From: Oscillibacter sp.
GTDB lineage: Bacteria; Bacillota; Clostridia; Oscillospirales; Oscillospiraceae
NCBI GenBank assembly: GCA_022652655.1
Contig: JALCRQ010000002.1
Location: 1-64,000 of the forward strand
Direction: 5' to 3'
DNA: 64,000 nucleotides
Shown here: positions 1 to 10,268 of the stretch, one piece after another
Numbering within the stretch: position 1 is the stretch's first letter
Layout: each line of letters begins with the position of its first letter
Notes under the pieces: model-generated
Database searches by the model: none
What the model was told of the DNA's origin: nothing
What the model saw: the letters and a program-made list of their open reading frames with translations, nothing else
Program-made: the position numbers and the translations under genes

Positions 1-134
1 TCCTGTTCAAACAGCTGGCGCACCTGGGAGTAATCCAGCTTGCCCTCCTGCCCCGCGCTCTGCCAGAGATAGCTCAGACACAGCACAATCACTGCCAGCA
101 GCAGGATGAAGGAAACGCTTGTCGTTCGTTTCAC
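1..134 (-). CDS. ftsH: ATP-dependent zinc metalloprotease FtsH, N-terminal fragment (runs off left edge)
   Basis: Reverse translation from GTG at 134: (M)KRTTSVSFILLLAVIVLCLSYLWQSAGQEGKLDYSQVRQLFEQ, a typical FtsH N-terminal TM; tilS-hpt-ftsH order; start overlaps hpt stop (GTGA). Confidence 0.7.
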   Translation of the reverse strand, partial: MKRTTSVSFILLLAVIVLCLSYLWQSAGQEGKLDYSQVRQLFEQ

Positions 135-682
135 TTGGAATATACCTCCGGCTTTAAAACCCCGATATACGGGATATTGCGGTAATGCTGCGCGTAGTCC
201 AGCCCGTAGCCCACCACGAACTCGTCCGGAACCGTAAAGCCCGCGAGATCCGCGCAGATCGCCTTAGTGCGGCGGGAGGGCTTGTCCAGCAGCGTCACAA
301 TGGTAATGGACGCCGCGCCCTTGGTCAGCAGGTAGTTCTTCAGAAAGGCCAGCGTGCTGCCGGAATCCAGAATATCCTCCACAATAATGATGTTGCGGCC
401 GGTGATATCCTGCTGGACGTCATGGGTGATCTGCACCCGGCCAGAGGAGACGGTGGAGTTCTGATAGGACGACACCGCGATAAATTCCAGATCGCTCTGA
501 AGGGGACACGCCCGGATGAGATCCGCCATAAATACAAAGCAGCCCTTCAAAACGCCGAGAAACAGCGGGCGCCTGCCCTGAAATTCCTCCGTGATCTGCT
601 CGCCCATCTCCTGGATCCGGGCTTTGATCTGCTCCTCCGTCAAAAGCACCTTCAGAATATCGTGCTCCAGCTCATTTTTCAT
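131..682 (-). CDS. hpt: Hypoxanthine phosphoribosyltransferase
   Basis: MKNELEHDILKVLLTEEQIKARIQEMGEQI... with PRPP motif IIIVEDILDSGSTL; overlaps tilS stop. Confidence 0.95.
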   Translation of the reverse strand: MKNELEHDILKVLLTEEQIKARIQEMGEQITEEFQGRRPLFLGVLKGCFVFMADLIRACPLQSDLEFIAVSSYQNSTVSSGRVQITHDVQQDITGRNIIIVEDILDSGSTLAFLKNYLLTKGAASITIVTLLDKPSRRTKAICADLAGFTVPDEFVVGYGLDYAQHYRNIPYIGVLKPEVYSK

Positions 683-2046
683 AACCGCTCTCCTCTGTCT
701 TCCTTGATGATTTGAATAAACCGGCAGGCTTCTCCCTCCGGCAAAAATTGTGTATCCACGCCCAGCGGCCAGACGGCAGCCAATCGGCCCTCCGCGTAAA
801 AAGCCGGCAGGCTGTCCCGCTGAGAAAGGGAGATGCCCCGGTCCAGGCACAGCCGCTTCACCGTCCGTGCTCCGCCCCGGGTCTCCGGCAGGGTCAGCCG
901 GTCCTGGGGCCGGACGGGGCCCACGCACAGCGCGTCTTCCCCGGCCTCCGGTTTTTTCCGCAGGGCCAGTCCCTCCCCGCTTCGCTCTGCCAGCAGGGTC
1001 AGGGTGTACGCGCCCCAGCGCAGGGGAACTCCCGGCTCCAGCGGAAGCTCCCGGAGCTCCCGGGGCGGGCGCTCCAGACACAGCCGCCTCCCCTCCAGGC
1101 ATCCGGTGACGCCGTGGGGCAGACTGATGCGGGCGCTGCCTCCCCGGGTCTCCGACAGCCGGCGGAGCGCCTCCAGATGGACGGCGCCGACGTCCTTCCG
1201 GCCTGCGCCCAACAGGTCGAACAGGCCCAGCAGCACCCGGGGCAGCGCCGCCTCCGGCACCCGGGCAAGATCGTCCAGCGAAACCGTCACCCGGCCCGGC
1301 TGCACAAAAGCCCGGGAGAGCGCTTCCTGCGCAGCCTGGTCCATGCCGCTGTCCGCCGCCCGCAGAATTTCGGCCGCGGCGCTCATGTGCTCCACCGCCC
1401 GGGGATTGATCTCCCGCAAAAGCGGCATTACCCGCAGCCGCAGCAGATTCCGGGCCGCGGCCTCCGGATCGGCGTTGGTGCCGTCCTCCACATGAGAAAG
1501 CCCGTGGGCGGCGGCGTACGCCTCCAGCTCCCGGCGGGAAAGCTCCAGAAACGGGCGGAGAACGCCGTCCCGCTCCTGCGGGATGCCGGCAAGGCCCCGG
1601 AGCCCCGTCCCGCGCACCAGGTTCAGCAGCATGGTCTCCGCGTTGTCGTCGGCGTGGTGGGCGGTGAGGATCCGGGCACAGCCCGTCCGCGCCGCGGTGT
1701 CCTTTAAAAAGGCGTACCGCAGCTTCCGGGCGGCCTCCTCCGGGGAAAGGCCCTCCCGTTCCGCCTCCGCCCTGACGTCGCCGCGGCCCGCGGCAAACGG
1801 GATTTCCCATCGGCGGCAGACGTCCCGGACGAAGGATTCGTCCCGATCCGCCTCCGCGCCCCGGAGCTGATGGTTGAAGTGGGCGGCGGTGACGGAAAAG
1901 CCCCGCTCCCGCCCCCAGGTGCTCATAAAATGCAGCAGGCACATGGAGTCCAGTCCGCCGGAGACGGCGCACAGCGCCCGGCTCCCCGCCGGAAGAACGC
2001 GCAGGAGAACTGTCCCGGCGGGCTCCAGCTCACTCGTCCTCGTCAT
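679..2046 (-). CDS. tilS: tRNA(Ile)-lysidine synthetase TilS
   Basis: P-loop AVSGGLDSMCLLH, AHFNHQLRGAEADRDE, TAHHADDNAETMLLNLVRGTGLRGLAGI; start chosen at MTRTSELEPAG just before dnaB stop. Confidence 0.93.
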   Translation of the reverse strand: MTRTSELEPAGTVLLRVLPAGSRALCAVSGGLDSMCLLHFMSTWGRERGFSVTAAHFNHQLRGAEADRDESFVRDVCRRWEIPFAAGRGDVRAEAEREGLSPEEAARKLRYAFLKDTAARTGCARILTAHHADDNAETMLLNLVRGTGLRGLAGIPQERDGVLRPFLELSRRELEAYAAAHGLSHVEDGTNADPEAAARNLLRLRVMPLLREINPRAVEHMSAAAEILRAADSGMDQAAQEALSRAFVQPGRVTVSLDDLARVPEAALPRVLLGLFDLLGAGRKDVGAVHLEALRRLSETRGGSARISLPHGVTGCLEGRRLCLERPPRELRELPLEPGVPLRWGAYTLTLLAERSGEGLALRKKPEAGEDALCVGPVRPQDRLTLPETRGGARTVKRLCLDRGISLSQRDSLPAFYAEGRLAAVWPLGVDTQFLPEGEACRFIQIIKEDRGERL

Positions 2047-3385
2047 ACCGGTTTTCCAGCGTGCCGAAGGTGGTGTACTCCGGCATCCAGCGCAGCTCCA
2101 CCTTGCCGGTTTCGCCGTGGCGGTTCTTGGCCACGATGCACTCGGCGATGTTGCGCTTTTCGGAGTCCTCATTATAATAGTCGTCCCGGTACAAAAAGAG
2201 CACGATGTCCGCGTCCTGTTCGATGGCGCCGGATTCCCGGAGATCCGAGAGCATGGGGCGCTTGTCATCCCGCTTCTCGTTGGCGCGGGAGAGCTGGGAG
2301 AGGCACAAAACCGGCACCTGCAGCTCCTTGGCCATGATCTTCATCATCCGGGAGATGTCGGACACCACCTGCTGGCGGTTCTCGCCGGAATAGCCCCGGT
2401 CCCCGGCGGAGGTCATCAGCTGGAGGTAGTCGATGACCACCAGCCCCAGGCTGTCGATCCGCCGGCACTTGGCGTTCATATCCGCCACGGACAAAAGCGG
2501 GTTGTCGTCAATGCGGATGTCCACCCGGTTGAGCACGGTGGCGGCATCGGCAATTTTCTGCCAGTCCGTCTCCCGCAGATTTCCCGTCCGCAGACGCCCG
2601 TTCTCCACCAGCGCCTCCGAGGACAAAAGCCGGGTCACCAGCTGCTCCCGGGACATCTCCAGGGAGAACACCGCAATGGTCTTTCCGGAGGACTTGGCCA
2701 CGTTGATGGCCACGTTCAGCGCCAGGGACGTCTTGCCCATGCCGGGCCGTGCGGCCAGCAGAATGAGGTCGGATTTGTTGAGGCCCGCAATCTTGTCGTC
2801 GATGGCCGAAAGGCCCGTGGGCAGGCCGGGCAGCGTTTTCCCGCCGTTCTCGCTGAGCTCCGAAAGGCTGTCCAGCACACCGGGCAGCACCTGGCGCACC
2901 GGCACCATGTCCTGGGAGCTTTGCCCCCGGCGGATGGCGTAGATCTTCTGCTCCGCCTCCTCCAGCGTCTGTCCCGCCTCCCCGGCCCCCTCCTGAATGA
3001 GGGCCGTGATCTCCGAAGCCGCCTGGGCCACCGCCCGCAGCAGCGATTTGTCCCGGACGATCTTCACATAGGCCATCACGTTGGCCGACGTAGGCGTGAT
3101 CTCCATCAGCTGGGCGAGATAGTCCCGGGTGGTATTCTCGTCGTAAACGCCGCTGTGCTGCATCTCCTCCGCCACGGTAATGCCGTCGATGGGCTTGGCA
3201 TAGGAGAACATGGAGTAGATCGTCTCAAAAATCTCCCGGTTCTGCCGCAGGTAAAAATCAGAGGGCTGGAGCTTGTCCATCACATCCTTGATGCACTGGG
3301 CGTCGATGAGCATCGACCCCAGCACCGCCTGCTCCCCCTCCAGGGAGTGGGGCATCTGGCGCAGCAGCAGATCTTCGTTTGCCAT
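2030..3385 (-). CDS. dnaB: Replicative DNA helicase DnaB
   Basis: Starts MANEDLLLRQMPHSLEGEQAVLGSML; Walker A AARPGMGKTSLALN; SLEMSREQLVTRLL. Confidence 0.96.
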   Translation of the reverse strand: MANEDLLLRQMPHSLEGEQAVLGSMLIDAQCIKDVMDKLQPSDFYLRQNREIFETIYSMFSYAKPIDGITVAEEMQHSGVYDENTTRDYLAQLMEITPTSANVMAYVKIVRDKSLLRAVAQAASEITALIQEGAGEAGQTLEEAEQKIYAIRRGQSSQDMVPVRQVLPGVLDSLSELSENGGKTLPGLPTGLSAIDDKIAGLNKSDLILLAARPGMGKTSLALNVAINVAKSSGKTIAVFSLEMSREQLVTRLLSSEALVENGRLRTGNLRETDWQKIADAATVLNRVDIRIDDNPLLSVADMNAKCRRIDSLGLVVIDYLQLMTSAGDRGYSGENRQQVVSDISRMMKIMAKELQVPVLCLSQLSRANEKRDDKRPMLSDLRESGAIEQDADIVLFLYRDDYYNEDSEKRNIAECIVAKNRHGETGKVELRWMPEYTTFGTLENRYDEDE

Positions 3386-3531
3386 CCTGAACACCTTCCT
3401 CGTGGGATTCCACCGGCCCCGGCGCCTGCCGCGGGGGGCCTTCCGGTAAAGGGGAAACGGTTTCCCCGCCGCGGCGGGAAAGCCGTTCAAGCCGCGGGAC
3501 GGGGCGCGCCCGTCTTCCGCGGAATATGGAT

Positions 3532-3981
3532 TTATTTCTCCTCTGAGACCACCACGTTGACCGTGCCGGCCACGTCAAAGCCCAGCTTGGCCTTCACCTG
3601 ATAGGTGCCGAAGGCCTTGATGGGCTCCTCCAGCTGGAGCTTCTGCTTGGGAATGTCGATGGAATACTGCTTGGCCAGGCCCTCGGAGATCTCCTTGGCG
3701 GTGACGGCGCCGAACAGCCGTCCGCCGGTGCCGGCCCGGGCAGTCAGGCGCACCATGCAGCCCTGGAGCTTCTCCGCCGCAGCCTCGGCCTCTGCCTTCT
3801 GGCGGGCCTCCTCCGCTTTCCGGGCCTTCTCCTTGAGATTCATGGTGTTGACGGCGTCCGCCGTGGCGGGAACCGCCATCTTCCGGGGCAGAAGATAGTT
3901 CCGGGCATACCCCTCGGACGCCTCGATCATCTGGCCCTTTTTCCCCTGGCCTTTTACATCCTGCTGCAAAATTACTTTCAT
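3532..3981 (-). CDS. rplI: 50S ribosomal protein L9
   Basis: MKVILQQDVKGQGKKGQMIEASEGYARNYLLPRKMAVPAT. Confidence 0.97.
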   Translation of the reverse strand: MKVILQQDVKGQGKKGQMIEASEGYARNYLLPRKMAVPATADAVNTMNLKEKARKAEEARQKAEAEAAAEKLQGCMVRLTARAGTGGRLFGAVTAKEISEGLAKQYSIDIPKQKLQLEEPIKAFGTYQVKAKLGFDVAGTVNVVVSEEK

Positions 3982-4037
3982 TGTCTTTCTCCTTTATCTT
4001 TCCAGTCCGCAAAGCGGCGCAAACAACCCCGCCGCAG

Positions 4038-6026
4038 CTATTTTTCCAGGTAGTCGTTGATGGCCGCCAGCAGTTGGTTGCGCACCACATCCGGATCCCC
4101 GTTGTCCACACGGCCGCCGGCGGTGGTGGAATTTCCCCCGCCGCCCAGGGACTCCAAAATCACCTGCACGTTGATATCCCCCAGAGAGCGGGCCGACATC
4201 ATGGTGTCCCCGCCCATCCGGTAAATCACAAAGGACGCCCGGACGCCCTTGAGCGTCAGCAGCTCGTCCGCCGCCTGGGCGGCGGCCACCCGGTCCACGC
4301 CGTCCTCCGGGATCGCCGCCACCGCGATGTCCCCGTGGACGACCTCCGCCCGGCGCATAATGTCGTAGCGGGTGATCAGCTCGCTGAGATCGTTCTGAAA
4401 GAGGCGCTGCACATCCGCCGTATCCGCGCCAGCCCGGCGCAGGAACGCCGCCGCCTCAAAGGTGCGGCCGCCGGTGCGCATGGTGAAGTGCTTGGTGTCC
4501 AGCACGATGCCGGCCAGCAGCGCCTCCGCCTCCTCATGCAGGAGATCCGACGGCTCCGCCAGATATTGCAGAAGCTCCGTCACCAGCTCGGAGGTAGAGG
4601 AGGCGTAGGGCTCGTGGAAGCTCAGCGCCGCGTTTTCAATATAGCTGGCCGCCCGGCGGTGGTGGTCGATGACGGCCACGCGGTTGCAGGCCTCCAGTAC
4701 CTGGGGCGACTCCACAAAGTCCGGCCGGTTGGTGTCCACCACAATCAGCAGCGCTCCCGGCTTCATCTGCACAAACGCATCGTCTGCCGTGATAAATGTG
4801 TCCTTGTATTCCGGCAGGCCGGACAGCTCGGCAAGCACCGGCCCAGCCGCGTTGGCCGTGAGGTCGATGATAATCTGCGCGCTGCGGCCCCGCTTGCGGG
4901 CAATGCACAAAAGGCCCGCCGCGGCGCCTACGCTGTCCATATCCGCGTAGCTGTGACCCATGATGAAAATCTGCTTGGCGTCCTCCATCAGCTCGCCCAG
5001 CGCGTTGGCCATCACCCGGGATTTGACCTTGGTGCGCTTCTCCGCCGTTTTGGCGCGGCCGCCGTAAAAGGCGAAATCCAGCCGCGAGCGGACCACCGCC
5101 TGGTCGCCGCCCCGGGACAGCGCCATCTCCAGGGAGAGGTTGGCGTTTTTGTAGAGCTCCGCGATCTCCTGGCAGTCCTTGCCGATGCCGATGGACAGCG
5201 TGGGGTGGATCCCCTCGCCGGCCTTGATCTCCCGGATGGTGTCCAGCACGGAGAATTTCTCTGTCTCCAGCCGCTCGTAGTGCTGTTCCTCAAAGACCAG
5301 CAGATAGTGATCCCGGTCGGTTTTGATGAGCAGGCCCGCGTTCTCCGCCCAGGCGTTCAGCCGCTCGTCGATCTGCGCCAGAAGCGCGCTGCGCTGGGAG
5401 TCCGGGCAGGACTTCATCAGATCTTCGTAGTTATCCACCTGGAGAATGGCGATCACCGGGCGGGTGGCTTCGTACCGCTCCCGCATCTCGTCGCCGTCGG
5501 TGGTGTCCACCCAGTACGTGGTGGCCACCAGGTTCTGTCCGCCGTCCCGGCTCTTGGCCCGCACCAGGCTGCCGTAGACCCGGAAATTCCGGTTGTTCAT
5601 TTTGACCCGCTGGGGACTCTCCTGCTTGCCCTCCAGCAGCCATTGGAAGGAAAATTCGGGCACCGCGTCCTCCACCCGGATCTCAAAAAGATGCTCCCGC
5701 ACGCCGGCCAGCTGGAGAAAATTCTCGTTGCTCCAGATCACCTCGCCGGTATCCGGGCGGAACACCATAATGGGCAGCGGGGAGTTGATCAGCGTGGATT
5801 TGCTGGCGGTGTCCACGCTCCCCGCCACCTTGTCGATATACTGGAGCACCTGCGTCCGCCGTTTCCGGCCGCTGCGGCTGAAAACCAGATACAGTACCAC
5901 CGTAATGCAGCCCTCGGCCGCTGCCAGCAGCGGCTGGAAGGGGATGGCGGCGGCGGTAAAGATCAGCAGAACCAAAAAGTACACTTTCAGATTCGGCTCC
6001 AGCAGCCGGGAAAGTTTTTTGTTCAT
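4038..6026 (-). CDS. gdpP: Cyclic-di-AMP phosphodiesterase GdpP-type (2 TM, degenerate GGDEF, DHH/DHHA1)
   Basis: N-terminal TMs MNKKLSRLLEPNLKVYFLVLLIF; DHH motifs GHSYADMDSVGAA and VIDHHRRA; C-terminal GGGGNSTTAGG; gdpP-rplI-dnaB order. Confidence 0.93.
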   Translation of the reverse strand: MNKKLSRLLEPNLKVYFLVLLIFTAAAIPFQPLLAAAEGCITVVLYLVFSRSGRKRRTQVLQYIDKVAGSVDTASKSTLINSPLPIMVFRPDTGEVIWSNENFLQLAGVREHLFEIRVEDAVPEFSFQWLLEGKQESPQRVKMNNRNFRVYGSLVRAKSRDGGQNLVATTYWVDTTDGDEMRERYEATRPVIAILQVDNYEDLMKSCPDSQRSALLAQIDERLNAWAENAGLLIKTDRDHYLLVFEEQHYERLETEKFSVLDTIREIKAGEGIHPTLSIGIGKDCQEIAELYKNANLSLEMALSRGGDQAVVRSRLDFAFYGGRAKTAEKRTKVKSRVMANALGELMEDAKQIFIMGHSYADMDSVGAAAGLLCIARKRGRSAQIIIDLTANAAGPVLAELSGLPEYKDTFITADDAFVQMKPGALLIVVDTNRPDFVESPQVLEACNRVAVIDHHRRAASYIENAALSFHEPYASSTSELVTELLQYLAEPSDLLHEEAEALLAGIVLDTKHFTMRTGGRTFEAAAFLRRAGADTADVQRLFQNDLSELITRYDIMRRAEVVHGDIAVAAIPEDGVDRVAAAQAADELLTLKGVRASFVIYRMGGDTMMSARSLGDINVQVILESLGGGGNSTTAGGRVDNGDPDVVRNQLLAAINDYLEK

Positions 6027-6239
6027 ACGTTCCTCCATACGGACGCCCGCAGCGGAATGGAAACCCGGATTTCCGCGGCGCGGCGTCCCTGAAAACTCCG
6101 GATGAGGCCGGAGCTGTTTCAATCTTATAAGTATAGGTTAGTATAGCAGGTTTCGCGCCCCGGTGCAAGGAAAACACCCCGGGATACGGCAAAATACGGG
6201 GCGCCCGGTAAAAATATGTATACAATGGGCCAAATAGGT

Positions 6240-6377
6240 GTTATAATAGCACGGTAATAGTTTTAATCCGCGCAGCCCGCCTCCGGGCGGCGGCGCGTTG
6301 AAATTCCCCGCCACGGTCCCGGTGCTCTCCCTCTTTGGCGTCACCGGCATGAGGCGGAAGCCTCTTTTTTCTTTTGT
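6240..6377 (+). ncRNA. Candidate small RNA or attenuated leader upstream of rnjA (TATAAT-like -10, terminator GAGGC-GGAA-GCCTC-TTTTTT)
   Basis: TATAAT at ~6240-6245; internal hairpin CGCGC.GCCCGC/GGGCGG.GCGCG; intrinsic-terminator-like end at ~6353-6377. No family identified by eye. Confidence 0.35.
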
Positions 6378-6704
6378 ATTTTACTGGTTGGGCCGTGCTC
6401 CCGCCAGTTAAATAAAGCGGCGCATTGCCGCTTGGGCTGTCCCGGGTCGTCCGGGTGCAGACCTCTATTTTTTCAGATGCGGCCGGGGCGGCCGCACGGA
6501 TCGCCGGCCTGCGCGCCGGAAAATTTTCATACGGCGCGGCTGCGCCGGAATCCGCTCTGCCGGCGAAACGGGGTCAGGCAGTCGGATCCGCACAGCCGCA
6601 GGACACGGCGTCGCCGTGTCTTCTTTTGGCGTGCGTTTTTTGCCGCGGCGCCGCATGAAACCGTCCGCCCCGCAGCCTCTGCATTTTATCAAAGGAGTTA
6701 TTCT

Positions 6705-8366
6705 ATGGCAGAAAAATTGAAAATCATTCCCCTGGGCGGGCTGGATGAGATCGGGAAAAACATGACCGTCTACGAGTTCGGCGGTGATTTTATCGTGGTG
6801 GACTGCGGCATGGCCTTCCCCGGCGACGACATGTACGGCATCGACTCCGTCATTCCCGACGTCTCCTTCCTGATCAAGAACAAAAGCCGCATCCGCGGTC
6901 TTTTCATCACCCACGGCCACGAGGATCACATCGGCGCCATTCCCTACGTGCTCAAGCAGGTCAACATGCCCATCTTCTGCACCCGCTTTACCGCCGGCCT
7001 GATCCGGCTGAAGCTGGAGGAGCAGGGACTTGCCAAGTGCACCAAGCTGGTCACCGTGGAGCCCGGCGAGACGGTGAAGGCCGGCAAGTTCCAGGTGGAG
7101 TTCATCCACGTCAACCACTCCATCGCGGATTCCGTGTCCTTTGCCATTCACACCCACATGGGCACCGTGATTCACACCGGCGACTTCAAAATCGACTCCA
7201 CCCCCATCGACGGCGACGTCATCGATCTGGCCCGCTTCGGCGAGCTGGGCAAAGCGGGGGTTCTGGCGCTGCTGGCGGACTCCACCAATGTGGAGCGCCC
7301 CGGCTACACCATGTCTGAGAGCGTGGTGGGCAAGACCTTCATGCGGCAGTTCACCGGCTGCAAGGACCGCATCATCGTCACCACCTTCGCCTCCAACGTC
7401 CACCGCATCCAGCAGGTGCTGGACGCCGCCGCGGCCTGCGGCCGGAAGGTGGCCGTCACCGGCCGCTCCATGGAGAACATTATGAAAGTCTCCACGGAGC
7501 TCGGCTACATGAAGCCGCCCAAAAACACGCTGATGGACGTCACCAAGCTCAAGGGGCTGCCCAAAAACAAGCAGGTCATCGTCACCACCGGCTCCCAGGG
7601 TGAGGAGATGTCGGCGCTGTACCGCATGGCCTTCTCCACCCACAAGCAGGTAGAAATCGGCCCCGGCGACAAGGTCATTATCTCCGCCTCCGCCATTCCC
7701 GGCAACGAGGTGGAAATCGGCCGGGTCATCAACGAGCTGTTCCGCAAGGGCGCCAACGTGATCTACGACCGGGCCGACATGCTCCATGTTTCGGGGCATG
7801 CCTGCCAGGAGGAGCTGAAGATCATCCACGCCCTGACCAAGCCCCGGTTCTTCATTCCGCTCCACGGCGAGCAGCGGATGCTGCAGATCCACGCCCGGAT
7901 TGCCCAGGAGATGGGCATGGACCGCAACCACATCGCCATCGCGGAAAACGGCAATATCATTGAGCTTACGGCTAAAACCATGAAGCTTGGCGGCTCTGTG
8001 CCCGCCGGTGAGGTCTTTGTGGACGGCTCCGGCGTAGGCGATGTGGGCGCGGTGGTCATGCGGGACCGCAAGCGCCTGGCCGAGGACGGCATGGTGGTGG
8101 TGGTGCTCCCCGTCTCCTCCCACGACGGACAGCTGCTCAGCTCGCCCGAGATTATCACCCGGGGCTTTATCTACGTCAAGGAATCGGAGGACATGATGAA
8201 GGAGCTCCAGAGCATCGCAGCCGACGCGGCCTCCGGCGCCCGCAGGCCGAAAGGCGCCCGGGACGACGGGGATCTGCGCTCCTCCGTGAAATCCGCCGTC
8301 AGCAACTATCTCTTTAAGACCACCAAGCGCAACCCCATGGTCATCCCCGTTGTGACCCGTCTTTAA
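6705..8366 (+). CDS. rnjA: Ribonuclease J
   Basis: MAEKLKIIPLGGLDEIGKNMTVYEFGGDFIVVDCGMAFP; metallo-beta-lactamase HGHEDHIGA; RBS AAAGGAG. Confidence 0.95.
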   Translation: MAEKLKIIPLGGLDEIGKNMTVYEFGGDFIVVDCGMAFPGDDMYGIDSVIPDVSFLIKNKSRIRGLFITHGHEDHIGAIPYVLKQVNMPIFCTRFTAGLIRLKLEEQGLAKCTKLVTVEPGETVKAGKFQVEFIHVNHSIADSVSFAIHTHMGTVIHTGDFKIDSTPIDGDVIDLARFGELGKAGVLALLADSTNVERPGYTMSESVVGKTFMRQFTGCKDRIIVTTFASNVHRIQQVLDAAAACGRKVAVTGRSMENIMKVSTELGYMKPPKNTLMDVTKLKGLPKNKQVIVTTGSQGEEMSALYRMAFSTHKQVEIGPGDKVIISASAIPGNEVEIGRVINELFRKGANVIYDRADMLHVSGHACQEELKIIHALTKPRFFIPLHGEQRMLQIHARIAQEMGMDRNHIAIAENGNIIELTAKTMKLGGSVPAGEVFVDGSGVGDVGAVVMRDRKRLAEDGMVVVVLPVSSHDGQLLSSPEIITRGFIYVKESEDMMKELQSIAADAASGARRPKGARDDGDLRSSVKSAVSNYLFKTTKRNPMVIPVVTRL

Positions 8367-8412
8367 ATCCCCGCCGGGAGGCGTACCCGTCTCCCCTGCC
8401 GGATCAACAGAA

Positions 8413-8450
8413 AAGGCGCCCGTGTAAAAACACGGGCGCCTTGATTTTTT
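8413..8450. terminator. Bidirectional rho-independent terminator between convergent rnjA and the glutaredoxin-like gene
   Basis: AAGGCGCCCGTG-taaaa-CACGGGCGCCTT then ..TTTTTT. Confidence 0.9.
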
Positions 8451-8716
8451 CAGCGCAGCTCGTCCAGATCGTCGGGCAGGCCGAAGTAGATTTTTTCTCC
8501 TCCGTCCACCACCAGGCAGGGGATGCCCACGCTCCCCGCGGCCTTCACCGCGTCGAACTCCGGCCGGGTGTCCCGGTACTTCAAAAACCGCTTGAGGGGC
8601 GCCATGCCGGAGGTGATGTCCTCGGCGGCAAAGGGGATTCCGCTCCGGGTCAGGGCTTCCTTCACCGGCGGACAGTCCGGGCAGTCGGAGCTGAAATACA
8701 GTACAATCCTTCTCAT
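8450..8716 (-). CDS. Glutaredoxin-like protein
   Basis: MRRIVLYFSSDCPDCPPVKEALTRSGIPF with CPDC redox motif; VGIPCLVVDGG. Confidence 0.8.
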   Translation of the reverse strand: MRRIVLYFSSDCPDCPPVKEALTRSGIPFAAEDITSGMAPLKRFLKYRDTRPEFDAVKAAGSVGIPCLVVDGGEKIYFGLPDDLDELR

Positions 8717-8734
8717 TGCGATTCCTCCTCCGGG

Positions 8735-9664
8735 TCAGGCCCGGGGCGGCTCCGGCTTTGCCGCCGGGGCGTCGTTCTCCAGCAGAACCTTGGCGCTGGC
8801 GGCAAGGCCCGCCAGACCCTGGAGCTCGGAGGGAATGATGATCTTGGTGGCCTGGCCGTCCGCCACCTTGGCCATGGCTTCCAGCGCCTTGAGCTTGATG
8901 ACCTGCGTGTTGGGGTTGGCCTCGTTCATCAGCTTGATGGAGTCGGCCAGGGCGGACTGCACCTTCATAATGGCCTCCGCGTCGCCCTCCGCCTTCAAAA
9001 TGGCGGCCTGCTTGGCGGCGTCGGCCCGCAGAATGGCGGACTGCTTTTCGCCCTCGGCCACCAGAATCTGGCTGGCCTTCTGCCCCTCGGCCTGCAAAAT
9101 GGCCTCCCGGCGCTCCCGCTCGGCCTTCATCTGCTTTTCCATGGCGTTCTGGATTTCCTTGGGCGGAATGATGTTCTTCAGCTCCACCCGGTTGACCTTG
9201 ATGCCCCAGGGATCCGTGGCCTCATCCAGAATAATGCGCATTTTGGTGTTAATAATATCACGGCTGGTCAGGGACTGATCCAACTCCATGTCGCCGATGA
9301 TGTTCCGCAGCGTGGTGGCCGTCAGGTTTTCAATGGCGTTCATGGGGTGCTCGATGCCGTAGGTATAGAGCTTGGGATCCGTGATCTGGAAATAGATCAC
9401 CGTGTCGATCTGCATGGTGACGTTGTCCTTGGTAATCACGGGCTGGGGGGCGAAGTCCGCCACCTGCTCCTTCAGGGAGACGCGCTTGACAATCCGGTCC
9501 ACAAAGGGCGTTTTGACGTGAGGCCCCTGGTTCCAGACCGTGCGGAATTTGCCCAGCCGCTCCACCACGAAGGCCCGGGACTGCTGCACCACCTTAAAGT
9601 TGGCGACAAACAGCAGCAGCGCCAGTACCACAATCACAACAACCGCAATCAAAACAGAATTCAT
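8735..9664 (-). CDS. SPFH/band 7 (stomatin-like) membrane protein
   Basis: MNSVLIAVVVIVVLALLLFVANFKVVQQSRAFVVERLGKFRTVWNQGPHVKTPFVDRIV; alanine-rich coiled coil; paired with NfeD. Confidence 0.92.
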   Translation of the reverse strand: MNSVLIAVVVIVVLALLLFVANFKVVQQSRAFVVERLGKFRTVWNQGPHVKTPFVDRIVKRVSLKEQVADFAPQPVITKDNVTMQIDTVIYFQITDPKLYTYGIEHPMNAIENLTATTLRNIIGDMELDQSLTSRDIINTKMRIILDEATDPWGIKVNRVELKNIIPPKEIQNAMEKQMKAERERREAILQAEGQKASQILVAEGEKQSAILRADAAKQAAILKAEGDAEAIMKVQSALADSIKLMNEANPNTQVIKLKALEAMAKVADGQATKIIIPSELQGLAGLAASAKVLLENDAPAAKPEPPRA

Positions 9665-9815
9665 CTCTATTACCCATCCCTTCATTTCACTTTCAGGCGC
9701 CGGCGGCCAATAAACGGCCGAAAGCGCATTTTTTTAAAGCTTCCGCTCCGGCGGCGGAAAAGCCGCGCCGAAAGCGCAAAACAACCGCCCACGGTTCAAA
9801 TCGCTGAAATCCGCT

Positions 9816-10268
9816 TCAAACCCCGGCCTCCGCCTTTTTCTCGCTGGCCGCCACGATCAGCTTGACGCCCTCGATCCGCCGCACCTCCACCAGGGTGCCC
9901 GCAGGGATGACGCTGCCGTCCGCGCTCCGGGCGGTCCAGGTCTTGCCGTCCACATAGACGGCGCCGGCGGTGTTTTCGTTGTCGATGGTCTCCGTAACCT
10001 TGGCCGCGGCGCCCACCACCCGGTCGGCGTTGGTGGGAATACTGCCGCCCCGGAATTTTCGGATCAGCGGCCGCACTGCCAGCACCACAGCGGCGGCGAC
10101 AACGATAAAAACGAGAATCTGCAGCCACAAAGGCGCGCCCAGAGCGGCGGCCAGCAGCGCGCACAGCGCGCCCAGGGCAAACCAGACGGACACCAGTCCC
10201 ACCGTCATCGCTTCCACGATGCCGAAGGCCACCGCCGCGCCCAGCCAGATCCACATGGTCAGATTCAT
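9816..10268 (-). CDS. NfeD family protein
   Basis: Multiple TMs plus C-terminal OB-like domain (VDGKTWTARSADGSVIPAGTLVEVRRIEGVKLIV); adjacent to SPFH gene. Confidence 0.88.
   Translation of the reverse strand: MNLTMWIWLGAAVAFGIVEAMTVGLVSVWFALGALCALLAAALGAPLWLQILVFIVVAAAVVLAVRPLIRKFRGGSIPTNADRVVGAAAKVTETIDNENTAGAVYVDGKTWTARSADGSVIPAGTLVEVRRIEGVKLIVAASEKKAEAGV

Noticed and set aside
3981-6092. 703-aa plus-strand ORF
   Set aside because: Antisense to gdpP.
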